From contig JAPDOI010000156.1 in the NCBI GenBank assembly GCA_029168955.1, forward strand, positions 290,501 to 354,500: DNA of 64,000 nt. Reading direction: 5' to 3'. This DNA comes from Aplectana chamaeleonis (taxonomy: Eukaryota; Nematoda; Chromadorea; Rhabditida; Cosmocercidae). Position numbers and translations under genes: made by a program. The notes under the pieces are model-generated. The model did no database searches, was not told the DNA's origin, and was given only the letters and a program-made list of their open reading frames with translations. Position 1 is the stretch's first letter, and each line of letters opens with the position of its first letter. Below, in pieces: positions 46,301-53,667 of the stretch.

Positions 46301-49300
46301 GCTGCTGCTGAGTAGTCTTCGGGTTCGACAAGTTTTAAAAAAGTGGGAGGGTATTCTGACCGAAATCAATTCACAGTGAGTGGAAGTAAGTTTAATCCTA
46401 TGATAAAAAGATCAGAGAGCCACTAGTCCAGGCACTCTGGGGCTTACTCCCGCTTGGGAAACGGCTTAGATGCATCTGGGGTGGTGTTCTCCATTAACCC
46501 GTCAGCTTTTGCCGGGATGTTCGGAGCGATTCGAGTGTGTAGTCGTTACGTGTCGGTCGATATCGTGTGCCGATTGTCATCAAATCAATTGGGACGGGAT
46601 ATCAATCAAAAAATATCAAATACACACTGGAATCGCTTCAGATATCCCGGTGGATTGATGGGGAGTTCCACCAAGTGTTCAGCTTCGCAATCACGACAGA
46701 TCCATATCGTCTATGTTCAGCTCAATAAACCAATACCGAATGTTGCGGATGAAATAAGGAACGAAAAACGTAAATGCCTGGAAAACCTTGAGAGAGGTAG
46801 TTTGAAAACATTCCTAATGTCACCGTCCTGGTTTCGTTTCTGTAAGGGTGAACGTCAATTGTCAACAAGCCTTCAGCGAACGATGGAAAAGTGCTACCTG
46901 GTTCATCATTGCTGCCTCCAACAACCTCTGCTGCTCGGAAAACTGCTGAGGTCTCGACGAAGGCGCGGAGTACGACGCAGGCAACGGCGCGGACTGCGAC
47001 GCCGACAAAGAAGTGGACAACTTTATTTTCTCAGTCTTCCGAATCACCATCTACTATTTCTCAGACAGGTAAGGATTACTACATTTGGAATGTCAGAGAA
47101 CAGCGATTTTGTTCTAGATTTGTATTAAACTTCTTCGCTGTGAATGCAACATGCTGATTTCGTTGTTCCTTCAAAACGTTCTCTTGAATCCTCACACAAA
47201 AGTCCCTATGTAGCTAGACCCGCCCAGCTAGCGAGCTACTGGACCTGACCACGATTCATGCCAGCTCTGGAAGCGAGAAAGCGAGTCGTGGTTTTTGCAT
47301 CATGGGCGGGAGCACAGTATTTTGGTGAAGTTATGTTCTGGTTATTATTTGGTTTCCAGGAAACCACAATTCTTCCAAGGTTTATTCCCCGATACGTCTA
47401 TCGTCTTGTTGGTCACAGTGACGTCACCCGAGGCCATGACGTTTTTGGGGAAGAAAAACTTTTTAGCTGCTTTTTGCTTACGGGTGTTCCTGAGCTAAGC
47501 ACTGACGGACATTTTGCAACTTTTCGGCTTCTGCAGTGGTGGATAAATTTCCGTCGAGTCACATGAAGTCTTCGATGCAGCGCGCCCTGAGGCAGCGTCC
47601 ATACGTGGAGACAGCGTGCGTTACCGCTGTTGTGCGCCTTTCGACGCTCCTTAACGCTGGAGTAGCCCGTACCCGCAATTAAACACTGGCAAACACCCCC
47701 ACCCCGTTTTGACTTGATTGACAATCTTTGACCGGGTGATTAATCACTCGAATCGTCGCAACGGCTGATAATTTCCACAGGTTTGTGTATTCTGTGATGG
47801 GGTTATGGGGTACAAAGGCAATTGTTTTGCAACAGGTTTAATGTCTCCTACTTCAGGGATCGAGCAGGAAGCTTGAAACTTGTTGCTCCTTCTTTGAGCT
47901 GGCGTAAGCGTGCGAGAGCGAGCGGGCGTGAGCGCACGAGAGGGAGCGCGCGTGAGCGGAAAGCAAGACGTGTGCTCTTCATAAACATCGATTTTGCGTA
48001 TTTGCACGCTCTTGCGACGTATGGACGCGCCTGAGAAAGTCTCGCATTTTTTTCATTTCGCCGTTCCATTTTTGTTTGAAAGGTCGGTGAGGGCTTGTCC
48101 GTTAATATGACCGCATCATTTCAGATAAAGTTCGTGGTGCACATGGGATTAGACCAACGATATGAGAATTCTCTATTTTTTAGTCATCACGTTCATGATA
48201 ACCTCATCGCTGATTTTTTTAATGGCTGTACGAAACTCGGAAGTTGACATTTTGTTTACGAGCTCTTCAAGGCGTTGCTCGAATTCTGCCTTTTTTACTT
48301 CGTTGCTTTACGATTTGCTAAACCATTCGCAGATCCACTTGTAATCCTGTTAAAGGCAGTGTTCACGGTAATCTTCAATTTTGAGATTATTCGCTATATT
48401 GACTAAATGGCCCCCGTGTAGAACAAAAATGACGAAGAAATTGAGAAAAACGCACCAGAAGTACACGAAATCCTTAAGTAAGTGTCACCCCGCCTCTTAA
48501 GTATCACAGGAAGTGTTTGTTGTGACAATGAAATCTTTTGTGGACCCGTACTTTATAATTCTCTACTCTCTATTGCACCGTTCTCTACTTAGGGCCTTAA
48601 CTGATCCCGCTTTGCATAAAATATTCTTCTGTTTTCGATTGACCCAATTTTCCACCGGTGACAACCACCGTGAACATGTTCATCCAACCGGACAACTAGT
48701 CCAGGTTTAAGAATAATGTCGCTGAAATACGACGTTTTAATGCGTTTCTCGCCGATTCTTCGATATTTTCGTAACTTTGGAAGGCCAACGCATTATTTTA
48801 TGTGAAAAACTCGGGGACGAAAATCATCGTGAACACTGCCTTTAAGTACCTCATCTGCTATAGACGCACAAATACTATTCTGTCGAGGAAAAATCTCAAT
48901 TTAACTCTCGAAAACTGGTCCTTTTTCAGGAAAAGTTACAAGCCTAATCAATCAATGATTGCTTCGGAGAAATAAGCATGACTGTTAGCCTCAAAGGAAA
49001 AAATCTACAATCAACGCGAAAATGCTTTGCGGTCACCCTATGTGAGCCTCCAAATCTTGTAGGGTAGAAAGAACCGTTATCCTCGCGGGTTCGAGACTAG
49101 ATGTGTAGATATGATTTTTACAACAGTCATGGTAGAAAGCTTCCATTGTCATTCTCCTGCTAGTTAATCCGATACCATTAAGACTTGTAACGAGGGGTTT
49201 CTGAGAGCGCGGGGCGGCAGTGGCATTTGCCGTTGGTCCACTAAATTCACACGGATTACACTTGACCACTCAAATTGGGGTGTGACGGAGAATTTCTCAG

Positions 49301-49817
49301 TGCACTGTATTTAGTGGGAGATAAGGAAGCCTGACATAAACGGAGCTAGCCGAAGTTTTTAGGAGCCAGCAGCGATGATGAGCGTATGGGTGACATAGAC
49401 AATTTCAAGGAGCAGAACGAAGATGGTACGTTGCTCTTCTTGAAGAAATCCACTTTGCGAGTTGATGAAATATGTCGGAAGCATATTTTTCAGACGATTC
49501 TATGGAGGGGATATCGAATCATGGTACTCCAAAAGACGAGAACGTTGGATCAAACAGCAGGTAATGGTCCCATCTCTCGATTGGCAGCTTCACTAAAAGA
49601 CTAATTGAGGAACACATCAAACGTTCTACCTTTCAGAACTACTACAGTACTCGTGATCTTCTTGTGTTGTTTATTGATGACACTTGTCGTTATTGTCGTC
49701 ATAATCATAGTGCGTTTCAAGCAATCGAGGAAGAAAAAGCCCAAGATTCCAAAACCGAAAGTTTCGAAGACACCGAGCGGAAAAACGGGAAAGAGTAAAA
49801 GCACGCAGTCAAAGTAA
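34132..49817 (+). CDS. P2: complete Ly-6-like type I membrane protein gene, 283 aa
   Basis: Nine exons: 34132-34138, 34325-34398, 42015-42119, 42184-42270, 46721-46796, 46877-47068, 49363-49425, 49494-49560, 49637-49817. Their sum is 852 nt, an exact frame with stop. The product has a signal peptide (residues 1-17, M-L-R-L-L-T-S...) and an ectodomain with Cys 20, 38, 47, 77, 82 and 110. The start is GLKCY and the motif WICRDDLCN at 75-83 fits the C-x2-D-x-C-N end of Ly-6/uPAR domains. A Pro/Thr/Ser stalk covers about 120-180, acidic linker exons 181-223, a membrane helix ~227-249, and a Lys-rich cytoplasmic tail with TPSGKTGKSKS follows. Introns 2, 4 and 6 (7.6, 4.5 and 2.3 kb) hold most of the transposons. 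Cell-surface location is inferred; ligand and role are unknown. Confidence 0.78.
34496..34787. mobile_element. MITE, ACGCTCATGCC family copy 2
   Basis: Ends CACGCTCATGCCAATCA and TGATCGGCATAGGCGTG with inner GGGCTACCGTAACC/GGTTACGGTAGCCC; copy of 14,724-15,013. Confidence 0.65.
34825..36604. mobile_element. 1.78-kb inverted-end element carrying a 113-bp tandem array
   Basis: Ends CTCAGAACGTCGGAGGGCCG and CGGCCCTCCGACGTTCTGAG are perfect 20-bp inverted repeats. Inside are a 12-G run at 34,930-34,941, a minus-strand coding-like patch (34,980-35,300) with no recognised motif, and the tandem array at 35,570-36,085. No target duplication was identified. Confidence 0.7.
35570..36085. repeat. 113-bp tandem repeat, about five units
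   Basis: Units share ACCCGGGGATTACCTCCTTT, GGTGCAGCCNAAGGCTGCACC and CAAATGATTTAAACCACTCC. One unit (near 35,735) lacks the ~20-bp GGTGCAGCC hairpin. Identity between units is very high, so the array is young or homogenised. ORFs in it are by-products of the repeat. Confidence 0.9.
36990..37490 (+). pseudogene. RTE-like LINE fragment (reverse transcriptase C-terminus)
   Basis: Encodes FRYLGSTLSDS, KWRTAIGSLCDK, VKSKIYRSLVRPVALYGTEL and VMETMVLR...GLNRLDRVRNED, the region after the YADD block of RTE-type reverse transcriptases. It stops at YGSVLRDGEHSI and runs into unrelated repeat. Truncated at both ends; inside P2 intron 2. Confidence 0.8.
37690..37995 (-). promoter_or_regulatory. TATA + initiator repeat, family D copy 4
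   Basis: On the minus strand TATAAAA (37987-37981), GCCTCAGTCGG with its A 32 nt downstream (37955), then AAGGTGACCTCGAGTCAC and a G-run complementary to 37,831-37,842, as in copy 3. Confidence 0.55.
37996..38799. other. P2 intron 2, no exon
   Basis: Contains TTGCACCGTCAACCCG/TTTTCCACCGCCAAATAACCG, also present at 36,133-36,175, so a shared repeat fragment. Confidence 0.4.
38800..38902. mobile_element. ~100-bp hairpin element
   Basis: CCTAATGGCGGGCTACTGTA and TATAGCAGCCCGCCATTAGG are inverted copies inside a longer GCATCG.GGCGCGGCGC pairing. Confidence 0.75.
39108..39178 (+). ncRNA. tRNA-like Pol III box pair in left terminal repeat
   Basis: A box TGGTATAGTGG and B box GGGTTCGATCTCC are 30-odd nt apart, but the acceptor stem does not close fully, so it is tRNA-derived rather than a working tRNA. 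Confidence 0.5.
39480..41160 (-). CDS. DDE_1-type transposase, spliced or degenerate
   Basis: Read on the minus strand: an acidic N-terminal region (CILAHCDADSEEDLDSDAAD, ~41,100-40,905); a helix-rich DNA-binding-like block KDAIAFYRASVKGSRTLKVM (~40,830-40,610) after a possible acceptor; a middle part ending LIVDSWSSF (~39,890), the second catalytic Asp region; then NIPPGATSMIQPLDVFFFGP (~39,760-39,700), the family block before the third acidic residue. A stop right after SWSSF and several frame changes mean introns or decay; I could not join it into one frame. Pogo/jerky-like relatives use TA targets, whereas this one has TTA. Confidence 0.6.
41558..41630 (-). ncRNA. tRNA-like Pol III box pair in right terminal repeat
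   Basis: The inverted copy of 39,108-39,178 with an intact B box GGGTTCGATCCCC. Confidence 0.5.
42015..42270 (+). CDS. P2 exons 3-4 (ectodomain, DLCN motif)
   Basis: Exon 3 (42015-42119) follows GTTCAAG and encodes ENQECWLSYIGDNCPTDG. A 64-nt intron ends CTATTTTAG. Exon 4 (42184-42270) encodes DSMVWICRDDLCNSFASVAE and ends at GTAAAT. All phase 0. Confidence 0.78.
42271..42922. other. P2 intron 4, first part
   Basis: No exon seen. Confidence 0.4.
42923..43379. mobile_element. TTAA-flanked MITE, AGGCATCGT subfamily
   Basis: Starts AGGCATCGTACGTGAAG and ends GCGCGAACGATGCCT with TTAA on both sides (42919-42922, 43380-43383). Confidence 0.75.
43430..43960. repeat. Old dispersed repeat, copy 1
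   Basis: Diverged same-orientation match to 63,530-63,960 (AAATGGAC..CAAATTCG, CCGTATACCCACCG, ATCGATAAACYGACNNCAGAT). Confidence 0.55.
44140..45547. mobile_element. hAT-like element with heptamer subterminal repeats
   Basis: Ends CAGGGATGTGCGTAAT and ATTACGCACATCCCTG are inverted. The flanking 8-mers GTATGAAC (44132-44139) and GTACGAAC (45548-45555) form the duplication with one change. (ACGACTA)n blocks lie at ~44,157, 44,480 and 45,475-45,520 in the same orientation. No transposase is visible, so it is non-autonomous. Confidence 0.8.
44188..44461. mobile_element. PIF-like MITE nested in the hAT-like element
   Basis: Ends AGGGGTCTTCAGAGT and the inverse of AGGGGTCTGCAGAGT, flanked by TAA on both sides. 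It interrupts the left ACGACTA block of the host element. Confidence 0.65.
45548..46720. other. P2 intron 4, last part
   Basis: GGACTGTGCTTTTAA at 45,827-45,841 is a lone right end of the TTAA MITE type seen at 11,482. A Cys-rich open frame at 46,470-46,658 has no phase-matched place in P2 and is left out of the gene. Confidence 0.4.
46721..47068 (+). CDS. P2 exons 5-6 (sixth Cys; mucin-like stalk)
   Basis: Exon 5 (46721-46796) follows TATGTTCAG and encodes LNKPIPNVADEIRNEKRKCL; its P3 counterpart also starts Leu-Asn and keeps the Cys. An 80-nt intron follows. Exon 6 (46877-47068) encodes a stretch rich in Thr, Ser, Ala and Pro (TTSAARKTAEVSTKARSTTQ) and ends at GTAAGG. Overlapping frames on both strands over this region are not the product. 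Confidence 0.72.
47069..47586. other. P2 intron 6, first part
   Basis: A segment after TTTGGTTTCCAG (47,360) is open for 45 codons but does not fit the P2 phases. Confidence 0.35.
47587..48035. mobile_element. 449-bp MITE
   Basis: Inverted ends CTGAGGCAGCGTCCATACGT and ACGTATGGACGCGCCTGAG continue to AGCGTGC/GCACGCT. The centre has GAGCG/CGCTC-rich repeats (47,915-47,960). Confidence 0.7.
48354..48841. mobile_element. TTAA-flanked MITE, family A copy 5
   Basis: AGGCAGTGTTCACGG...ATCGTGAACACTGCCT with TTAA on both sides (48350-48353, 48842-48845). Confidence 0.8.
48846..49362. other. P2 intron 6, last part
   Basis: No exon seen before exon 7. Confidence 0.4.
49363..49817 (+). CDS. P2 exons 7-9 (acidic linker, membrane helix, basic tail)
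   Basis: Exon 7 (49363-49425) encodes ASSDDERMGDIDNFKEQNE. Exon 8 (49494-49560) encodes DSMEGISNHGTPKDENVGSN. Exon 9 (49637-49817) encodes TVLVIFLCCLLMTLVVIVVI, then RFKQSRKKKPKIPKPKVSK and TPSGKTGKSKS. Introns are 68 and 76 nt. Confidence 0.78.
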
Positions 49818-49845
49818 ACAGATGGCTAAAAGAGAAGATTCGATC

Positions 49846-49864
49846 AAAAAACCAAACCTATCTC
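49846..49864 (+). promoter_or_regulatory. Shared 3' UTR motif of P2
   Basis: AAAAACCAAACCTATCTCA, 29 nt after the stop; one or two changes from P0 and P1. AATAAA follows at about 49,889. Confidence 0.6.
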
Positions 49865-50020
49865 AAAACATTCTGCAAGATATTTTTAATAAAAAAAATT
49901 TCATTGATGCTGTCTTTCTGCTGAAATCAGATACTCATAACAATCAATTTTTGTTGTAAACATTTTTGCTAGCATCGGATTGTCCTCTAATCGAACGGAT
50001 ACATAGAGTTCGCGGAATCA

Positions 50021-50130
50021 TTTTAGTCTGATGAATGGACGGGGCTGCGACGGTAGATCATCCCGCGCGAATCGAAACCCCATTTTCCAGTGAGGCCGCC
50101 AACCTGGTCCATGCGTCAGACTAAAATGAA
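50021..50130. mobile_element. 110-bp MITE
   Basis: Ends CATTTTAGTCTGATGAATGGAC and the inverse of GTCCATGCGTCAGACTAAAATG. Confidence 0.75.
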
Positions 50131-50299
50131 AACGGAAGCCATACAATCGGCACGAATCGCACTGATACTTCGCGTTCCTTGTTGTGTGTAGGCACAAAGT
50201 CGGTGCACATACGGTATAACATGCGAGTTCGCGCCAACGCTCAATGAGGAACGCATTGTAGCAATGCGATCCACGCCGAACCAAGGAAGCGCTATGGAA

Positions 50300-51460
50300 G
50301 GCTCCGTATCCGGATAGGGTGCCTGATCCAAATCTTCTCTCTTTCTTTTTCTTGAGCGTTTGTCCCGCTAGATTGCAGGGTCCGCATAGATAGATCGTTG
50401 GCGCCTCTTTTCACGACCGTGCTCCTGATCGGGGTGTATACCAGCAGCCTTAAGATTGTTGCGCAACGTGTCCAGCCACCGCTGCTTCAGACGTCTTTTT
50501 GGTCTCCTGCCATGCATGGACTTCTAAATCAAGAGCGATCTTCCGGACGGAATCGTCTTTACCACGCCAAACATGACTATACTATATCAATCTTGATTCA
50601 CGGAGCTTTTCAGCAGTGGGAGCAGCACCTAATCGCTTCCGGATGTCTTCATTGTGAATATGATCGAGACGCGTGATACCGGCGCTCTATCGCAGCATTT
50701 TCGTTTCCATAACGCTCGAGCGACGTTTTGCCTCTTTGGTCGCTGGCCAGCACTCAGCCCCAAAGAGTGCAACAGGTCGTATTACAGACCTGTACACTTT
50801 GGACTTCAGACGATCAGCAATCTTCTTATCGCAAAAGACACCGGTTGTTGAGCGCCACTTAGACCGAGCAGCATTGATACGGGCTGTTATCTTACAAACA
50901 ATGCCGCCGTCAGCAGTCATTGTCGATCCAAGATACTTGAAAGCGTCCCTAAGCGGTAGATTGGTGCCATTTATACTTATAGTGCCTGACTCATCTGCAT
51001 CGGTTGTCAAGTATTCGGTCTTCCTGACTTTGAGTCAAAGGCTGAACTGTGCAAAATGGTCACTCCAGAGCTGTGCTTGTTGAACCACATCGTTTTTGTG
51101 CTCCGACACCGGCATCACATCATCCGCATAGAGCAACGTCCACGGTGCCGGCTTCTGCAGATCCTTCGAGGCGGCTGCATCCATAACAATGACAAACAAC
51201 TGTGGAGATAGGGCCAAGCCTTGGTGCACACCCACTGAAATCGGAAATTTTTTCGTTTTGCCAGCGGCAGCACGTACGCGGCGTCTTGGGAGGCTATAGA
51301 GAACTCGCACCCACTCAGTGAGTTGGTTAAGGCACAGCATTCCTTCGCAGGGCCTACCAGATAAGCTCATGCGGAACACGAAAGGCCTCCAAATCGATGC
51401 AAGCAAAACGAAGCGGTATTTTTTTCTCGCTTTTTTCTTCACGATTTCTCAAATGCGACC
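50300..51460 (-). pseudogene. RTE-like LINE fragment with YADDV
   Basis: Minus-strand frames give RPCEGMLCLNQLTEWVRVLY, GVHQGLALSPQLFVIVMDAA, TLLYADDVMPVSEHKNDVV (catalytic YADD), then FKYLGSTMTADGG and VKSKVYRSVIRPVALFGAEC. A frameshift near 51,020 and an in-frame TAG near 50,695 break it. No endonuclease domain was found; it is a decayed RTE/BovB-type element between P2 and P3. Confidence 0.85.
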
Positions 51461-51691
51461 ATCGATAATCTGCTCGGATATCTTCATGCTGTGAGAGAAG
51501 ACGTAAGGGCCAGTAATTGACATAGTCGGCAGGGCTGGGCAGGGCTTCCTTTCCTTTTCATCCGAATCAAATTACGAGATAGCGGAATGGTGCAGCTAGA
51601 GCGCTTCCGAGGCTCCACCTAAAACTGTTTGCACGGTCTTTTGTGTATTCAAGGCAGTCTGCAGGGTACCATAGTTGGTTTGGCAATTTGA

Positions 51692-52244
51692 AGGCAGTGT
51701 TCGCGATAAAAAACCGTATTCAAGTTATCGATATTTTTGAAAAGGCAGGTTCACAAAGTAGAGTGTAAAAGGGGAGTTTCATCATAAACTTCTCAAATAC
51801 TGGAGAAAAACTTTTCAAAAAAACCTATCGAATATTTAATTATGCCTCTTCGCGTGAAGAGCTCACTGCGGGCAAAGCATCGAGCCATACGTCGGTTATT
51901 CTTTCGCGCCTTGAAATTTTTGGGTGAGTGACTTTATTTTCTGTTTCGTGTACACTAGAAACTCTTCAAAAATAAGAGGGCGTAATGCGCATGCTTGGAT
52001 ATCAGAATTTATCGGGATAAAGAGTATTCAAAATTTGGTTACCGCTCCTTTGCTGAGGCGAATACCAACTGTTCCTACAATGAGCAGGACAACTCTTATA
52101 GGACGTGGGAGCGGTGGCCCAATCGGTTTTTCACCAATTTCCCGACCGTTTTTCGTCACACTTCCGTTCTTATACTTTCTAGAAAGACCCAGAACTTACG
52201 TATCCGCCAAAAAACGGGCATCTTTTGCATGGTGAACACTGTAT
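51692..52244. mobile_element. TTAA-type MITE, family A copy 6 (diverged)
   Basis: Starts AGGCAGTGTTCGCGATAAA after TTGA and ends near GGTGAACACTGTATTTG. Confidence 0.5.
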
Positions 52245-52247
52245 TTG

Positions 52248-52382
52248 GGGACGAATATAGTCCCGCCGCAGAAAGGCGCGGCAGCATGCAATGGTGGAGT
52301 ATCGATCATGCGGCGCCGCACGGTCGACTCCCCTCCATTGCACGCTACCGCGCCATTCAGCGGTGGGAGTCTATTCGGCCCC
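52248..52382. mobile_element. 135-bp hairpin element
   Basis: GACGAATATAGTCCCGCCGC pairs with GCGGTGGGAGTCTATTCGGC, with inner GCAATGG/CCATTGC. Confidence 0.65.
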
Positions 52383-53460
52383 TTCGGATCGCTTAGGCGG
52401 CCTGTACCGAACTAGACATATAGCTTTTAGCAGATTAACACATCCGATGTCAAAATCCATAATAATGGCACGCTAGGCCCCTCTCTACATCCGATGCAAC
52501 CTTTGTACCACATCGTGTCCCAAAATTACTTGTGCGCAGTTATTGTAGCGACACGAACACTCTTTTGAATGAAGATCTCTGTAACTTGATGATTCAACTT
52601 AACTATGCGTTTTCGCCTTGCATACTACATCTCACAGAGCTTGATCAATCGCGGGCAAAAAATCTCCACCGACAGCTTATCTCTGAAAGCTCCTGCTGGG
52701 TGCAAGACTATCCACAGCCTGAAATGGCATGTGCCATCTTGTGGGAGCACCGTCTAGAGGTCAGGGAGCTGCGTGGTGACCAAGTTGTAATTCGCCAATT
52801 TTATTGGTCGTGGGGGCCCTGAGCAACACGTGTTCAGCCCATTAATATTTGGAATGGAAAATGAACAGGAGAAATGATGTTACGCGTCTGACTAATACAA
52901 CATGGTGGTGAGGATCTGGAACAAGTCATCAAGCCGTGATCGTGCTTCTTTTATCCCAGAACGAGCTTGATTCATCACATATCCGTATGTGGGAGGGTTC
53001 AGCACTGCGATTCTGCACTCAGCATCCCGCAAGTGTGCCTGAGTAAGACATGAACTGTGCTCTAGAATTGAGGATAGACGTCGCATACAAGATTTGACTT
53101 CGAAACCGTTTTGTCTCGCAGCATACCCATGTGCATTGTGCTGCCTCACAGTATTGATGTGTAACCTATCTCCCTCATTCTGGGCCGGTCGAAGTAGGAC
53201 TTGTCTAGTTTATCACGTCAAAACCTTCTTATCATTGTTGTATTTGGCAACGACCGACCGCTCCGCTGCTTCCTCATCATCGGAGCAAATTACGCTAAGC
53301 TTTGTATCGTCTCATAGGATAAAGCTGTGAGAACAGCTGCTATTCGTCATAAGTGTCATAAACGTCATAAATGAAAGTGTGTTTATTAGCACCTTCAATC
53401 AAATGCAATCACTGCGAACGATAAGAGGATAACGTGTAATAGCTAGCAGGCAAGGTTCAA
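52383..53460. other. Upstream region of P3, one unassigned ORF
   Basis: A 96-codon plus ORF (52,532-52,822) contains several Cys (EDLCNLMIQL, SSCWVQDYPQPEMACAILW) but no signal peptide or splice partners. It could be a stray exon; not supported as a gene. Confidence 0.25.
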
Positions 53461-53667
53461 ATGCGTTCTTTTCATCTTTCGAACCGATATGCTTACCGTT
53501 ATGCTTTTTTTAGTGAGTATTCTTTTATGTGCTCCACTTTCGCAGCTGGAACCGTTCGATTGAGAACAACGGTAACCTCCATTTCAGAATTGCTCACTCT
53601 CATTGCCGTGTTGCCAAGTCCTTGTTGTGGATTGACGTGCTACCAGCATTTCGGTGGATTCAAAATA
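53461..53667 (+). CDS. P3 exons 1-2 (signal peptide)
   Basis: Exon 1 ends ATGCTTTTTTTA before GTGAGTATT. Exon 2 after CTCCATTTCAG encodes LLTLIAVLPSPCCGLTCYQ and ends FKI before GTAAGA. Exon 2 is 80 nt, as in P1. Confidence 0.7.

Noticed and set aside
46470..46658. Cys-rich 62-codon frame as a second ectodomain
   Set aside because: No acceptor in the right phase and no counterpart in P1 or P3.
46454..47128. 224-codon open frame with an Arg-rich stretch
   Set aside because: Overlaps P2 exons 5 and 6 in a different frame; phase and homology support the P/T/S frame instead.
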